Shown here: positions 9,887 through 20,107 of the stretch, piece by piece | Numbering within the stretch: the stretch's first letter is position 1 | Layout: the number at the start of each line of letters is the position of its first letter | Source of the DNA: Bartonella melophagi K-2C | GTDB lineage: Bacteria; Pseudomonadota; Alphaproteobacteria; Rhizobiales; Rhizobiaceae | Reading direction: 5' to 3' | Length of the DNA stretch: 64,000 bases | Assembly (NCBI RefSeq): GCF_000278255.1 | Contig: NZ_JH725083.1 | Location: 62,001 to 126,000, forward strand | Made by a program: the position numbers and the translations under genes | Notes under the pieces: model-generated | Seen by the model: the letters and a program-made list of their open reading frames with translations, nothing else | Database searches by the model: none | Told to the model about the DNA's origin: nothing

Positions 9887-10585
9887 ATGCGTATTGTTCA
9901 ATCTATCTGTAATAGTTTTGTCCCAATTCATAAAGAAGGCTATCCTTTTATTATAGCATTTTTTGTTGTTTCACTCGTTCTTGGTTGGATATGGGGCCCG
10001 TTGTTTTGGTGTGGTCTTATTTTAACCGTGTGGTGTATATATTTTTTCCGTGACCCAGAACGTGTAACGCCTATAAATTCAAATTGGATTATCTCTCCTG
10101 CTGATGGTCGTATTTCGTGTATTGAGTCATGTGTTCCCCCTGCAGAATTAGGGTTGGGGAGCGATGAAATGATTTGTGTTTCTGTGTTTATGGACCTTTT
10201 TTCATGCCATATAAATCGCATTCCTATGAGCGGTACAATAAAATCTATTGTTTATCATCCGGGTAAGTTTGTAAATGCTGAGCTTGATAAAGCCAGTCAA
10301 TTTAACGAACGTAATGAGGTGGTGATTGACAGTGAACACGGCAAAATTGGTGTCGTACAGATAGCGGGGTTGATTGCGCGCCGAATTGTTTGTTGGTCTC
10401 AAAAAGATGATGCTGTTATTACTGGGCAACGTTTTGGGTTGATACGTTTTGGTTCTCGTCTTGATGTTTATATGCCTGCTGAAGTAAAATTGCGTGTTGC
10501 TGTTGGTCAGGTAGCAATTGCTGGAGAAACAGTTTTAGGCTCTTTTGGTGATACTACTGAGATAACTGATTTTAGACTTGATTAG
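9887..10585 (+). CDS. psd: Phosphatidylserine decarboxylase proenzyme (short form)
   Basis: Makes phosphatidylethanolamine from phosphatidylserine at the inner membrane. At 232 aa it belongs to the short PSD-A type. It is a self-cleaving pyruvoyl enzyme, and the cleavage site is visible in RFGSRLDV between G189 and S190. Other conserved segments are the hydrophobic N-terminus (about 21-54), SPADGRI (70-76) and [13 protein letters not shown] (101-113). The pssA start lies 8 bp after its stop, so the substrate-making and substrate-using enzymes are probably co-transcribed. Confidence 0.95.
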   Translation: MRIVQSICNSFVPIHKEGYPFIIAFFVVSLVLGWIWGPLFWCGLILTVWCIYFFRDPERVTPINSNWIISPADGRISCIESCVPPAELGLGSDEMICVSVFMDLFSCHINRIPMSGTIKSIVYHPGKFVNAELDKASQFNERNEVVIDSEHGKIGVVQIAGLIARRIVCWSQKDDAVITGQRFGLIRFGSRLDVYMPAEVKLRVAVGQVAIAGETVLGSFGDTTEITDFRLD

Positions 10586-10593
10586 GATGAGTC

Positions 10594-11433
10594 ATGAAAA
10601 TTTTTTCGCTATTTTCTTCATTTGATCCTGAAGAGCAACGTGGCGATATTACGCATCGGTTACGTTCACCTATGCCGATGCGGTTTGTTATTCCTAATAT
10701 TATCACTATCTTAGCGATTTGCGCGGGGATAAGCGGTATTCGTTTGGCTTTTGAGCATCACTATGAGTCAGCTATTTTGATGGTGCTTTTGGCAGCAGTT
10801 TTAGATGGAGCTGATGGTCGTGTTGCACGTTTGATAGATGGCAGTTCGTCTTTTGGAGCACAGATGGATTCACTTGCTGATGTTATTAATTTTGGTGTTG
10901 CTCCTGCTCTTGTTGTTTATTCTTTTATTCTCGCTCAGGTTCATCAAGTAGGCTGGGTTGCAGCACTTGTATATTGTGTTGCTTGTTGTTTGCGGTTAGC
11001 TCGTTTTAATGTTACGTTAGATAATACAGATATACCAAGATGGCAGAGAAATTATTTTGTTGGTGTTCCTGCACCAGCAGGAGCATTGTTGCTTTTATTA
11101 CCTGTTTATTTAGGGGCTCTTGGTTTGATACCTAATAGGGGTTGGGCTTTATTTTTTAGCTTGTATACTGTGATTGTCGCTTTTCTTTTAGTAAGCCGCT
11201 TACCGGTATGGAATGCAAAGGAAATTGGTCAAAAGTTAAGGCGTGATATTGTTGTACCGTGTATGCTGGTTATTGTTATTTATGTTGGTTTTCTTGCAAC
11301 TTACACGTGGTATACTTTATTAATAACAGCTGTTAGCTATATGATTTTTCTACCTTGTAGTGCTTTAGCATATAATAAACGAGCTGCTTTAGAAGCAAAG
11401 AAGATGAGTATTCAAACTGACCAGGAATCATAA
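10594..11433 (+). CDS. pssA: CDP-diacylglycerol-serine O-phosphatidyltransferase
   Basis: Integral membrane CDP-alcohol phosphatidyltransferase that makes phosphatidylserine from CDP-diacylglycerol and serine. The full signature D-G-x2-A-R-x8-G-x3-D-x3-D runs from D74 to D96 in DGRVARLIDGSSSFGAQMD and the residues after it. The remaining sequence is a series of hydrophobic helices, and the 279-aa length is typical of the bacterial type II enzyme. It sits immediately after psd. The next gene downstream is convergent, with 65 bp between the stops and no clear terminator hairpin. Confidence 0.93.
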   Translation: MKIFSLFSSFDPEEQRGDITHRLRSPMPMRFVIPNIITILAICAGISGIRLAFEHHYESAILMVLLAAVLDGADGRVARLIDGSSSFGAQMDSLADVINFGVAPALVVYSFILAQVHQVGWVAALVYCVACCLRLARFNVTLDNTDIPRWQRNYFVGVPAPAGALLLLLPVYLGALGLIPNRGWALFFSLYTVIVAFLLVSRLPVWNAKEIGQKLRRDIVVPCMLVIVIYVGFLATYTWYTLLITAVSYMIFLPCSALAYNKRAALEAKKMSIQTDQES

Positions 11434-11498
11434 GGTTTTATCTAATTTTAAGAAGCAGAGTAAAATTATAGAAGTTTAGTTTGATATATAGACTGTTA

Positions 11499-12248
11499 TC
11501 AATGAGGTGTATGATAGTTTATGAACTGATTTTTACGAACATCAAAAAGCCTACCTGTTTCTTTTAAATAAGGTGAAGATAAATATACTATTTTTTCAGC
11601 AACTTCTTGGGGAGAGGGTAAGGTCTGAGGATTTTCATTAGGCATAGCTTGTGCTCGCATTGCAGTGCGTGTTGCACCTGGGTTAACGCAATTAACTTTG
11701 ATTGACGTTTCTTTAAGTTCTTCTGCCCAGCAACGAGCAATAATTTCTAAAGCGGCTTTAGAAGCTGCATAAGGCCCCCAGAAAGCGCGTGCGCAGTGAG
11801 CAACGCTTGATGATAAAAAAATAGCACGTCCAGCATCTGATTTGCGTAATAAAGGTTCAACTGCTTTCATTAAACGCCATTGATTGATGAGATTCACTTG
11901 AAACACTTCTTCAAATGCCGTATTTTCAATATGAGCCATTGGTGAAAGAATTCCCAGAATTCCTGCATTTACAACCATAATATCAAGTTTTTTCCAGCGT
12001 TCAGCAATTGAAATACTTAGAGTATCAATAGCTCGTGTATTATGTAAGTCAAGTGGTACCAGCGTTGTGGAGGAACCTTTCTCTTGGATTTTGGTATCAA
12101 GCGTGGTTAAATCACTAATTGTTCGTGCAAGGGCTATAATATGAGCACTCCGTTCTGCTAGCTCTAATGCTAAATGATACCCAATTCCTCTAGAAGCACC
12201 TGTGACCAGTGCGACACGTCCAGAAAGATTAAAATCAGATTTCCTCAT
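11499..12248 (-). CDS. SDR-family NAD(P)-dependent oxidoreductase
   Basis: Classical short-chain dehydrogenase/reductase of 249 aa. The Rossmann nucleotide motif TGASRGIG is at 16-23, the NAG motif appears in VVNAGILG, and the catalytic Y-x3-K is seen in YAASKAALE, preceded by the active Ser in FLSSSVAH. The substrate is unknown. It starts 2 bp after the purF stop, so it is probably expressed with purF. The same purF-SDR pairing is common in Rhizobiales, which suggests a conserved but undefined link. Confidence 0.85.
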   Translation of the reverse strand: MRKSDFNLSGRVALVTGASRGIGYHLALELAERSAHIIALARTISDLTTLDTKIQEKGSSTTLVPLDLHNTRAIDTLSISIAERWKKLDIMVVNAGILGILSPMAHIENTAFEEVFQVNLINQWRLMKAVEPLLRKSDAGRAIFLSSSVAHCARAFWGPYAASKAALEIIARCWAEELKETSIKVNCVNPGATRTAMRAQAMPNENPQTLPSPQEVAEKIVYLSSPYLKETGRLFDVRKNQFINYHTPH

Positions 12249-12250
12249 TA

Positions 12251-13744
12251 TTAATTTCTTGTTTTCAGAACAGATAATTTATGAACTTTTGGAATACTTT
12301 TTTGATCGGTAAGGTGTGTAGGATAGTGGCCAGTAAAATAATGATCAGTAAATTGAGGGGAAGAGTTATTTCGTTTTTCCCCTATAATAGCGAGATAAAG
12401 GCCATCTGTTGAGAGAAATTCTAATGAATCGGTTCCAATGAAATTACACATAGATTTTAAGTCTGGGTATTTATTAGCTAAAAGATCTTCAATTTTAGGT
12501 GTATCGATTCCATAAAAATCGGGATAAAAAATCATTGGGCTGGAAATGCGCATGTGAACTTCTTTTGCTCCTGCATCGCGGAGCATTCGTACGATTTTAA
12601 TGGATGTTGTTCCACGCACAATGGAATCATCCACTAAAATGACACGTTTTCCTTCAATAATAGGGCGGTTGGCAGAATGTTTTAATTTCACGCCAAAAGC
12701 ACGAATTTGTTGAGTTGGTTCGATAAAAGTGCGACCAACATAATGATTACGAATGATGCCAAGTTCAAAGGGAATACCAATTTTTTGTGCATAACCAATT
12801 GCAGCAGGTGTTCCCCCATCAGGAACGGGGACAACAACATCCCCCTCACACGGTGCTTCTTGAGCCAATTGGATACCCATATTTTTACGAACTGCATAAA
12901 CACTACGCCCTCCAACGATTGAATCGGGTCGAGCAAAATAGACATATTCAAAAAGGCAAAGCTTTTCTGGTTTTTCTATTTCTGGTTTAATAATTTTTGT
13001 AGTGATTTCACCATTGTTTTGTGTTTCACATATGATGATTTCACCATTTTTGACGTCACGAACGTATTTTGCTCCAATGATATCAAGTGCACAGGTCTCT
13101 GAACAGAAAATTGGTTTACCATCGAGTTCACCTAGAACAAGTGGACGAATACCTATTGGGTCACGTGCAGCAATAAGCTTGGTACGTGTTAGCGCTAACA
13201 TGGCATATCCACCTTCCACTTGGCGAATAGCATCAACAAAACGATCGGATGATGATTCATGACGTGAGCGGGCAATAAGGTGGAGAAAGACTTCAGAGTC
13301 TGAAGTTGATTGACAGATAGCACCAGAAGCAATTAATTCATGGCGTAGTGTAAGACCATTTGTTAAATTACCATTATGTGCGATAGCAATACCTCCGGCT
13401 TTTAATTCAGCGAATAGAGGCTGTACATTGCGTAACGCTATTTCTCCCGTTGTTGAATAACGAGTATGTCCAATCGCACGATCTCCAGGCAAACGGGCAA
13501 GTGTTGCAGGATTTGTATAGTGATCTCCAACAAGGCCTAGGTGTTTTTCTTGATGAAACATCTTGTTGTGATAAGAAACAATTCCAGCAGCTTCTTGCCC
13601 ACGGTGTTGTAGCGCGTGGAGTCCAAGAGCTGTTAGTGTTGCTGCATCTTTATGTCCAAGAATACCAAACACTCCACATTCTTCATGAAGGGTATCATCG
13701 TCAAATGAGGGTTCTTGATAAGGAATATTAATTTTTGTCATCAT
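12251..13744 (-). CDS. purF: Amidophosphoribosyltransferase
   Basis: First committed enzyme of purine synthesis: it makes phosphoribosylamine from PRPP and glutamine. The N-terminal Ntn-type glutaminase domain begins with the nucleophile C23 in EECGVFGI after a 22-residue propeptide that must be removed. The glutaminase motif RYSTTGE and the C-terminal PRPP-binding loop VILVDDSIVRGTT are clear. The length, 497 aa, is normal. Two in-frame ATGs (13744 and 13741) are possible starts. It lies downstream of cvpA on the same strand, a very common pairing. Confidence 0.96.
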   Translation of the reverse strand: MMTKINIPYQEPSFDDDTLHEECGVFGILGHKDAATLTALGLHALQHRGQEAAGIVSYHNKMFHQEKHLGLVGDHYTNPATLARLPGDRAIGHTRYSTTGEIALRNVQPLFAELKAGGIAIAHNGNLTNGLTLRHELIASGAICQSTSDSEVFLHLIARSRHESSSDRFVDAIRQVEGGYAMLALTRTKLIAARDPIGIRPLVLGELDGKPIFCSETCALDIIGAKYVRDVKNGEIIICETQNNGEITTKIIKPEIEKPEKLCLFEYVYFARPDSIVGGRSVYAVRKNMGIQLAQEAPCEGDVVVPVPDGGTPAAIGYAQKIGIPFELGIIRNHYVGRTFIEPTQQIRAFGVKLKHSANRPIIEGKRVILVDDSIVRGTTSIKIVRMLRDAGAKEVHMRISSPMIFYPDFYGIDTPKIEDLLANKYPDLKSMCNFIGTDSLEFLSTDGLYLAIIGEKRNNSSPQFTDHYFTGHYPTHLTDQKSIPKVHKLSVLKTRN

Positions 13745-13861
13745 ATTACTTTCAGTAATGATGTTAAATGATTAATATCACAACTACTCCATACTATTTA
13801 AGACCAGTTTTCAAATAAAAACTATAATTTATTTTGTAGAGATATGTTTTGGTTAGTATTT

Positions 13862-14404
13862 TCAAAATCTTGCGGAAAAGTCATCTTTGTTAAAGAGCTT
13901 TTCCAGTTTTTCAAGGGCATAATCGGGATTTTTAGGCAACAATTCCCAAATTTGTTGGCTTAATGAATCCAACATAGGTTTTGTTTTTGCATCTTTCAGC
14001 CAATGAGATTGTTGTTCAGGTTTAATAAGCGCATTAATAAGTAAAATGCCAATAACTGTGATTAATAAACCACGAAATGCTCCAAAGATAAAACCAATAG
14101 TGCGATCAAGTCTGCCGATTCGACTATCAATGATAAAATCAGAAATTTTCATTGTAATGATAGAAATAATAATTAGAGCAATAATAAAAATCGTAACTAA
14201 TGTAGCTATTAATGCGACTGTTTCGTTAGAGAGATATTGTTCAACAAAAGGCAATACAGGTTTAAATAACAACAGTGTGATAACAGCTGAAATTACCCAA
14301 GAAAGCAATGATAAAACTTCGCGGGAAAAACCTCGGAGCATGGCTAGAAAAGAAGAAAACAGGATGATTGCAATGACAATGCCATCAAGAACTGTTACAC
14401 TCAT
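13862..14404 (-). CDS. cvpA: CvpA family inner-membrane protein
   Basis: A 180-aa membrane protein with four predicted helices: about 5-23, 30-50, 60-85 and 100-125. The CvpA family was named for colicin V production in E. coli; its molecular role is not settled. The N-terminus (LDGIVIAIILFSSFLAMLRG, followed by the conserved REVLSL segment) is typical. It is positioned between radA and purF, the usual order. The gaps are 155 bp upstream and 117 bp downstream, so it may have its own promoter. Confidence 0.88.
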   Translation of the reverse strand: MSVTVLDGIVIAIILFSSFLAMLRGFSREVLSLLSWVISAVITLLLFKPVLPFVEQYLSNETVALIATLVTIFIIALIIISIITMKISDFIIDSRIGRLDRTIGFIFGAFRGLLITVIGILLINALIKPEQQSHWLKDAKTKPMLDSLSQQIWELLPKNPDYALEKLEKLFNKDDFSARF

Positions 14405-14559
14405 TTGTTTGCTCCTTATATAGGTTATGTAAAATTGTGTTCTATTTTAATCAGTATAAAAGTGCGTAAGAACATTTCCTGTTATGCCAGTTTCTATTTT
14501 ATAGCAAGGCTCTTTTATTATTTTATAGAGATGATTCTATATTATTATTTGTATGACAG

Positions 14560-15936
14560 TCATTTTTTACTTGCAACAATAGTGGCAACAAATTCAGAAA
14601 GGTCGGAAAATATTTTTTGTTGAAAGGCTGTTGATTTTATCATTTCGGTTGTTGTTGCGGGCTGAACAGCACCTTGAAAGCCAAGTTTTTGAGCTTCTTT
14701 GACACGTTGTCCTGAATGAGTAACAGCGCGGATTGTTCCTGAAAGGCTAACTTCACCAAAATATACATAATGAGTTGGAAGAGGAATGTTTACAAGGGAG
14801 GATACCAAAGCTGCTGCAACGGCTAAGTCAGCTGCTGGTTCTGATATTTTGTAACCACCTGCAACATTAAGGTAGACATCATGTTGTCCAAAGCGAATAC
14901 CACAGTGAGCTTCTAATACGGCGAGAATCATTGAAAGACGATTTCCATCCCACCCTAAAACAGCACGCCGTGGTGTACCAAGCGAAGAAGGTGCAACAAG
15001 AGCTTGAATTTCCACCAATATAGGGCGTGTTCCCTCCATTCCTGCAAAGACAGCAGCTCCTGGAGCTTTTTCATTACGTTCACCTAAAAATAGTTCGGAT
15101 GGATTGGTAACTTCTTTTAGGCCTTTGTCGGACATTTCAAAAACACCAATTTCATCAGTTGGTCCAAAGCGATTTTTCACAGTTCTAAGAATTCGATAAC
15201 AATGACTATTCTCGCCTTCAAAATAGAGAACACCATCAACCATGTGTTCAACAACACGGGGACCAGCAATTTGCCCATCTTTTGTAACATGCCCAACAAG
15301 AACAACAGCTGCCCCTGTTTTTTTAGCAAAACGTATGATCGCTTGGGCGCTAATGCGTACTTGTGTTACACTTCCAGGAGCTGAATCGGCTGCATCTGAC
15401 CATAGAGTTTGAATTGAATCGATAATAACTAGATCAAGTTTTTTATGCGCATTTAAAGTTGTTAAAATATCTTCAACATTGGTTTCTGCAGCAAGTTTAA
15501 CTGTTGTATCATCTGCACCAAGCCTTTGTGCTCGTAGACGGATTTGTGCAACAGCCTCTTCACCTGAAACATAAATAATATTATACCCTTTTCGCGATAA
15601 TGCAGCTGCCGTTTGTGTAAGCAAAGTTGATTTGCCAATACCTGGATCACCACCAACAAGTAATGCTGATCCACGAACAAAGCCACCACCGGTCACACGA
15701 TCAAGTTCAGAAATACCAGAATGGATACGTGGAGCATTTTCAAGATTTCCAGAAAGAGAAGTCAATGTTATAATACGGCCTTGACGAATATTTTGCGTTG
15801 GGCCACTTCCAATGCCACTGTTCGTACCTTCTTCGACAAGGGAGTTCCATTCCCCACAAGAATCACATTTTCCAGCCCAGCGTGAGTAGAGGGTATTACA
15901 ATTTTGACAGATAAATTGAGTGCGATTACGTGCCAT
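14560..15936 (-). CDS. radA: DNA repair protein RadA/Sms
   Basis: RecA-like ATPase that drives branch migration of recombination intermediates. In order it has a four-cysteine zinc finger (C10, C13, C24, C27), a RecA-type core with Walker A GGDPGIGKS near residue 100, the RadA-specific KNRFG motif, and a C-terminal Lon-protease-like domain. The 458-aa length is as expected. It starts 5 bp after the dnaB stop, so it is probably co-transcribed with dnaB. In Brucella/Rhizobium an alr gene usually stands between the two; it is absent here. Confidence 0.95.
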   Translation of the reverse strand: MARNRTQFICQNCNTLYSRWAGKCDSCGEWNSLVEEGTNSGIGSGPTQNIRQGRIITLTSLSGNLENAPRIHSGISELDRVTGGGFVRGSALLVGGDPGIGKSTLLTQTAAALSRKGYNIIYVSGEEAVAQIRLRAQRLGADDTTVKLAAETNVEDILTTLNAHKKLDLVIIDSIQTLWSDAADSAPGSVTQVRISAQAIIRFAKKTGAAVVLVGHVTKDGQIAGPRVVEHMVDGVLYFEGENSHCYRILRTVKNRFGPTDEIGVFEMSDKGLKEVTNPSELFLGERNEKAPGAAVFAGMEGTRPILVEIQALVAPSSLGTPRRAVLGWDGNRLSMILAVLEAHCGIRFGQHDVYLNVAGGYKISEPAADLAVAAALVSSLVNIPLPTHYVYFGEVSLSGTIRAVTHSGQRVKEAQKLGFQGAVQPATTTEMIKSTAFQQKIFSDLSEFVATIVASKK

Positions 15937-15941
15937 AGTGG

Positions 15942-17444
15942 TTAATTACGTTGTTCTGGAAGATAATCACTTTCTGCCAAGTCGCTAAAGCGTGTAAATT
16001 CTGACTGAAAAGCAAGATGAGCTGTTCCTGTTGGTCCGTGTCGTTGTTTTGCTATAAGAATATCAGCTATTCCGAAAACTTTTTCCATCTCAGTTTGCCA
16101 TTTTACATATTCAGGAGTTCCTTCTTTAGGCTCTTCATTTTTGAGATAATATTCTTCACGATATACAAAAAGAACAACATCCGCATCTTGTTCAATTGAG
16201 CCAGATTCACGTAAATCTGATAATTGTGGGCGTTTATCAGTTCGGTTTTCAACTTGGCGTGAAAGTTGTGAGAGGGCGATGATAGGAACATTAAGCTCTT
16301 TAGCTAAAGCTTTGAGCCCTGTAGTAATTTCTGTAATTTCTTGAACGCGATTTTCAGATGAACGTTTTGAATTGCTTGTCATTAGCTGTATATAATCAAT
16401 AATCAATACGTCTAAACCGTGTTGTCGCTTTAGTCGACGTGCGCGTGCAGCCAGTTGAGAAAGCGATATACCACCAGTTTGGTCGATGTAAAGTGGCGCT
16501 TTTTGGAGGCGACGCGTTGCATTCACTAGTTTTTCAAATTGTTCTTCTGAAATATTACCACGCCGAATTTCAGAAGAAGATATTTCTGTTTGTTCAGAAA
16601 TAATACGCGTTGCAAGTTGTTCTGATGACATTTCAAGTGAGAAAAATCCAACGATTCCTCCCTCATTTTCTTGTGATGAATTATTCATTTTAGCATCATG
16701 ATTATAAGCATCGGCAATATTAAAGGCTATATTGGTTGCAAGGGAGGTTTTTCCCATACCGGGGCGCCCAGCCAGGATAATCAAATCGGAAGGCTGTAAT
16801 CCTCCCATTTTTTCATCAAGTTTTTTCAAGTGGGTAGCTATACCTGATAGATGCGAGGACCGTTTTTTTGCAGCGGATGCCATATCAATAGCTTTTTGGA
16901 TAGCGTCATTAAAACTTTCAAATCCACCACCATATTTTCCCGTTTCTGCCAATTGAAATAAATTACGTTCGATAATCTCAATTTGTTGGGTTGGCGTAAG
17001 TTCAACAGGAGCATCAAAAGCTGTATTTACAACTTGATTGCCAATATCAATTAAGGATCGTCGGATAAAAAGATCATAAATTACTCGACCATAATCTTCA
17101 GCATTAATAATGGTAACTGCTTCTTTGGCTAAGCGAATAACATAATTGAATACAGTGATATCCCCAATTTTCTCTTCAGCTGGAATAAAAGGTTTAATGG
17201 TAACAGGATTTGCAAGTTTTCCTTTTTTAATAATTTGTGATAAAATATCAAAAATTTTTTGATGCAATATTTCGAAAAAATGTTCTGGTTTTAAAAAATC
17301 TGAAACACGATCAAGTGCATCATTATTAATGAGAATAGCACCAAGAAGTGCTTGTTCGGCTTCAATATTATGTGGTAGTTGCCGGAAAGAAGAAGTCTCT
17401 TCTTTATGTAAAGGGTTGAAATTAAGGATGCTTGTTTCTTCCAT
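15942..17444 (-). CDS. dnaB: Replicative DNA helicase DnaB
   Basis: Hexameric helicase that unwinds DNA at the replication fork. The 500-aa protein shows the N-terminal primase-interacting domain (about 20-125) beginning PHNIEAEQALLGAIL, then the RecA-like helicase domain with Walker A GRPGMGKTS (~225), Walker B LIIDYIQLM, and the conserved SQLSRQVENR and DLRESGSIEQDAD segments. It is followed after 5 bp by radA. A 676-bp spacer with a terminator separates it from rplI, so it is likely to have its own promoter. Confidence 0.96.
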   Translation of the reverse strand: MEETSILNFNPLHKEETSSFRQLPHNIEAEQALLGAILINNDALDRVSDFLKPEHFFEILHQKIFDILSQIIKKGKLANPVTIKPFIPAEEKIGDITVFNYVIRLAKEAVTIINAEDYGRVIYDLFIRRSLIDIGNQVVNTAFDAPVELTPTQQIEIIERNLFQLAETGKYGGGFESFNDAIQKAIDMASAAKKRSSHLSGIATHLKKLDEKMGGLQPSDLIILAGRPGMGKTSLATNIAFNIADAYNHDAKMNNSSQENEGGIVGFFSLEMSSEQLATRIISEQTEISSSEIRRGNISEEQFEKLVNATRRLQKAPLYIDQTGGISLSQLAARARRLKRQHGLDVLIIDYIQLMTSNSKRSSENRVQEITEITTGLKALAKELNVPIIALSQLSRQVENRTDKRPQLSDLRESGSIEQDADVVLFVYREEYYLKNEEPKEGTPEYVKWQTEMEKVFGIADILIAKQRHGPTGTAHLAFQSEFTRFSDLAESDYLPEQRN

Positions 17445-18120
17445 TAAGTTTTTTCCACTAAGATTTTAAGTTTAGTCATCTTAGACAACGGATTAAATGC
17501 TGTACATTAAAAGAGCAAAATTGCAAATTTCTACTTTCAATTAAAACCATATTTTTAATTTTTAATGATACTTTTTTCAACAAATCAATTGTTTATAATA
17601 TGAAACTTATATTTTTTGTGTTTTATGGTTTATAATTGCAATTATTTCAGGCAAAATATCAGAAACTGTTTTTTATATAATATAATATGGGTAAGAAAGA
17701 TTGCAATTTGTATACAAATTATTTGAATTTGAAAAAATGCATTTTTATCAGAGAAAAAGAGCATTTTTAGAGATTATAAAAAGGCGTTACATAAAATACA
17801 AACGGACTCTTTTAAAGAACTTTTTTCTCCCAGAATGTTTTAAAAGTATGGAGCTATGTTTTAAATATTTTTAGTATAGTCTCAAAACTATTATCAATGA
17901 TAATAAGGTTACTTTTCTCTATAATCTCCTTAATAAGGATAACTCCAGATAAAGTGGAGATATACTCGTTTTCCCCCCGGTATAATTTTTCTAGTTGGGA
18001 TATAATATTATGATACCATTATAAAATACCCTGTTAAAAGCAGGGTATTTTTTTAAGATATCAATATGTTAAATAGTAAAAAATAAGAGCAAAAAGTCGA
18101 GCAGATAGGAAAAATATCAA
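17445..18120. other. Spacer between rplI and dnaB
   Basis: This 676-bp AT-rich region lies between two minus-strand genes. It contains the rplI-side terminator at 18023-18051 and presumably the dnaB promoter. I see no open frame with coding character and recognise no gene remnant. Confidence 0.5.
18023..18051 (-). terminator. Intrinsic terminator after rplI
   Basis: A 10-bp perfect stem (AAATACCCTG paired with CAGGGTATTT) with a 7-base loop lies 70-98 bp beyond the rplI stop. On the minus strand it is followed by TATAAT-like A/T sequence; on the plus strand it is followed by a run of T. It should end the rpsF-rpsR-DUF2232-rplI transcript and could work in both directions. Confidence 0.7.
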
Positions 18121-18693
18121 TTAAGCTTTTTCGTTCACGCTTTTTTCATCATTGTCATCAATTTTTTCTGCTAATGGCTGTTCTTGAATACCATATATTG
18201 CTTCGATTGAAGTGAGGTTTTCACCTTCTGCTTGACGTTGTGCTTCATTAGTCGAACGTGCAATATTAATTGTCACAGAAATTTGAACTTCAGGATGTAG
18301 ACTAATTGTGATGGTATGAAGACCGATTGTTTTGATTGGGTGATTAAGCTCAATCTGATTGCGCCCAACAGAAAAGCCTTCTTCTGTTATAATTTCTGAA
18401 ATATCACGTGTTGACACAGAACCATAAAGTTGACCTGTTTCACCAGCAGAGCGGACAACAATAAACGATTGACCATCAAGTTTTTCAGCCACTTTTTGAG
18501 CTTCGTTTTTTCGCTCAAGATTACGGGCTTCAAGCTGTACACGTTGTGTTTCAAAATATTTTTTATTAACTTCATTAGCTCGTAAAGCTTTACCTTGAGG
18601 CAACAAAAAATTACGTGCATAACCATTTTTAACTGAAACAATATCACCTATTTGACCAAGATGAGGAATGCGTTCAAGTAAAATAATATCCAT
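18121..18693 (-). CDS. rplI: 50S ribosomal protein L9
   Basis: Large-subunit protein that binds 23S rRNA near the L1 stalk base. The N-terminal rRNA-binding signature is complete: [20 protein letters not shown], then [15 protein letters not shown] long helix and a C-terminal domain follow. At 190 aa it is longer than E. coli L9 (about 149) owing to an acidic C-terminal extension of the kind common in alphaproteobacteria. It is the last gene of the rpsF-rpsR-DUF2232-rplI cluster. Confidence 0.97.
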   Translation of the reverse strand: MDIILLERIPHLGQIGDIVSVKNGYARNFLLPQGKALRANEVNKKYFETQRVQLEARNLERKNEAQKVAEKLDGQSFIVVRSAGETGQLYGSVSTRDISEIITEEGFSVGRNQIELNHPIKTIGLHTITISLHPEVQISVTINIARSTNEAQRQAEGENLTSIEAIYGIQEQPLAEKIDDNDEKSVNEKA

Positions 18694-18718
18694 AGTTTAT
18701 TCCTTTCGAATAAATAAA

Positions 18719-19699
18719 TTAATGAAGTTTGTTGTATGATTGAAAGTTGTATTGAATAGTTGCCCAAATGCCCATCAGCATGGTCATGAAAACAATAGGT
18801 GTTGTAAAAACAACAGTCAAAGCGGCTATATAAACGAGCAATAATATAATTACCCGTCCACTTACCCCTTTTGTAATATGATGGAGATACGCTAAACCAC
18901 TGATTGATATGACGACAGTATATGCAGCGGTAAAAACGCGTGTACCTAAATTAAGAATAGAACCGAGTTCAAGCATTGATGCTATACAAGCGACGATAAA
19001 AATAATGAGTCCAGAAAGTGGAAGACGGAAAGTTTGCCTCCAATCATCACGAGGTCTTGTCAACCACTTCATATGTCGTGCTGTTATCATTGAAAAATAA
19101 AGATTGCCAATGAGAAAAATCAAACTGTAACCAGTAAATGCAATAGCTGTTAAGGTGGCTGCATGTGTCGTTAGAAGTTCGCTAAAGGCAAGAATATCAT
19201 CTTCATTTATAGACTGCGATTGACGTATAACTTGCACTATATTTGCGGTAACCTCTTGTGCAATGATAGGAGTTATTGGGTGCATTTGCACATAGATTCC
19301 AATAAAGGTTAATGTAAGAGCAATAAAATTGGTTGAAAGGAAAATAACTGATGATAATGGATACCATATTAGTTCATTTTCCTTTTGTGTTGATCGAGCA
19401 AGCCCAAAGAGCCAAGAGGTATAGACGGCTGGAAGAAAAAACAGCAACATAAAGCCAAAACCGATATAAATATTGTTAGCTATGCTAAAGATAAAAGTGA
19501 CACTTGTTAAAGCAATAAGGCTAGATAACGTTCCAAAGCCGAAGGCTACAATAAAAATTGGAAGTGAAATAAAGAAACCAAGAAGGAGAGAAAAATAAGG
19601 CGCAACACTAGCAACACTAATAATTGCCATTCCTATAACAGCAGCAAATAATCCCGCTAAAATACCAATCATTATTTTATAAAAATGAAAATGTTCCAT
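18719..19699 (-). CDS. DUF2232 integral membrane protein
   Basis: A 326-aa protein with about eight predicted hydrophobic helices and no soluble domain. Its place between rpsR and rplI matches the DUF2232 (YybS-like) membrane protein found there in many alphaproteobacteria. The function is unknown. It begins 159 bp after rpsR and ends 25 bp before rplI, so it is probably read on the same transcript as the ribosomal genes. Confidence 0.75.
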   Translation of the reverse strand: MEHFHFYKIMIGILAGLFAAVIGMAIISVASVAPYFSLLLGFFISLPIFIVAFGFGTLSSLIALTSVTFIFSIANNIYIGFGFMLLFFLPAVYTSWLFGLARSTQKENELIWYPLSSVIFLSTNFIALTLTFIGIYVQMHPITPIIAQEVTANIVQVIRQSQSINEDDILAFSELLTTHAATLTAIAFTGYSLIFLIGNLYFSMITARHMKWLTRPRDDWRQTFRLPLSGLIIFIVACIASMLELGSILNLGTRVFTAAYTVVISISGLAYLHHITKGVSGRVIILLLVYIAALTVVFTTPIVFMTMLMGIWATIQYNFQSYNKLH

Positions 19700-19858
19700 T
19701 TATCGCTGTCCTGCCTTTTGCAGTTAGGGGCAATGCCCCAACTTTAGGTATTTTAACGTTTGCGTACTTGTACTTGTATGTGGAGTAATTAGTGTACTTC
19801 TGACATACCAATAAAATAGTTTAAAAATATTCTGATTCTATTTTGAATATATAACAGT

Positions 19859-20107
19859 CTATTTAACAACATATGGAAGCAACCCAAGAAAACGGGCACG
19901 TTTGATAGCATTAGCTAATTCACGCTGTTTTTTCTGACTGACGGCGGTAATACGTGAAGGAACAATTTTACCACGTTCTGAAATGTAACGCTGTAACAGC
20001 TTAATGTCTTTATAATCAATCTTCGGAGCATTTGCACCTGAAAACGGACACGTTTTACGACGACGATGAAAAGGACGACGTACAGGGGTTTGATTAATTT
20101 CAATCAT
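19859..20107 (-). CDS. rpsR: 30S ribosomal protein S18
   Basis: Small-subunit protein that forms a heterodimer with S6 on the platform of the 30S subunit. The 82-aa sequence has the expected [15 protein letters not shown] segment and the basic C-terminal region [18 protein letters not shown]. The ATG overlaps the rpsF stop by one base (TAATG), which suggests coupled translation of the two partners. Confidence 0.97.
   Translation of the reverse strand: MIEINQTPVRRPFHRRRKTCPFSGANAPKIDYKDIKLLQRYISERGKIVPSRITAVSQKKQRELANAIKRARFLGLLPYVVK

Noticed and set aside
12688-12951. Overlapping frames inside purF on both strands
   Set aside because: Shadows of the conserved purF coding frame, which carries the catalytic motifs.
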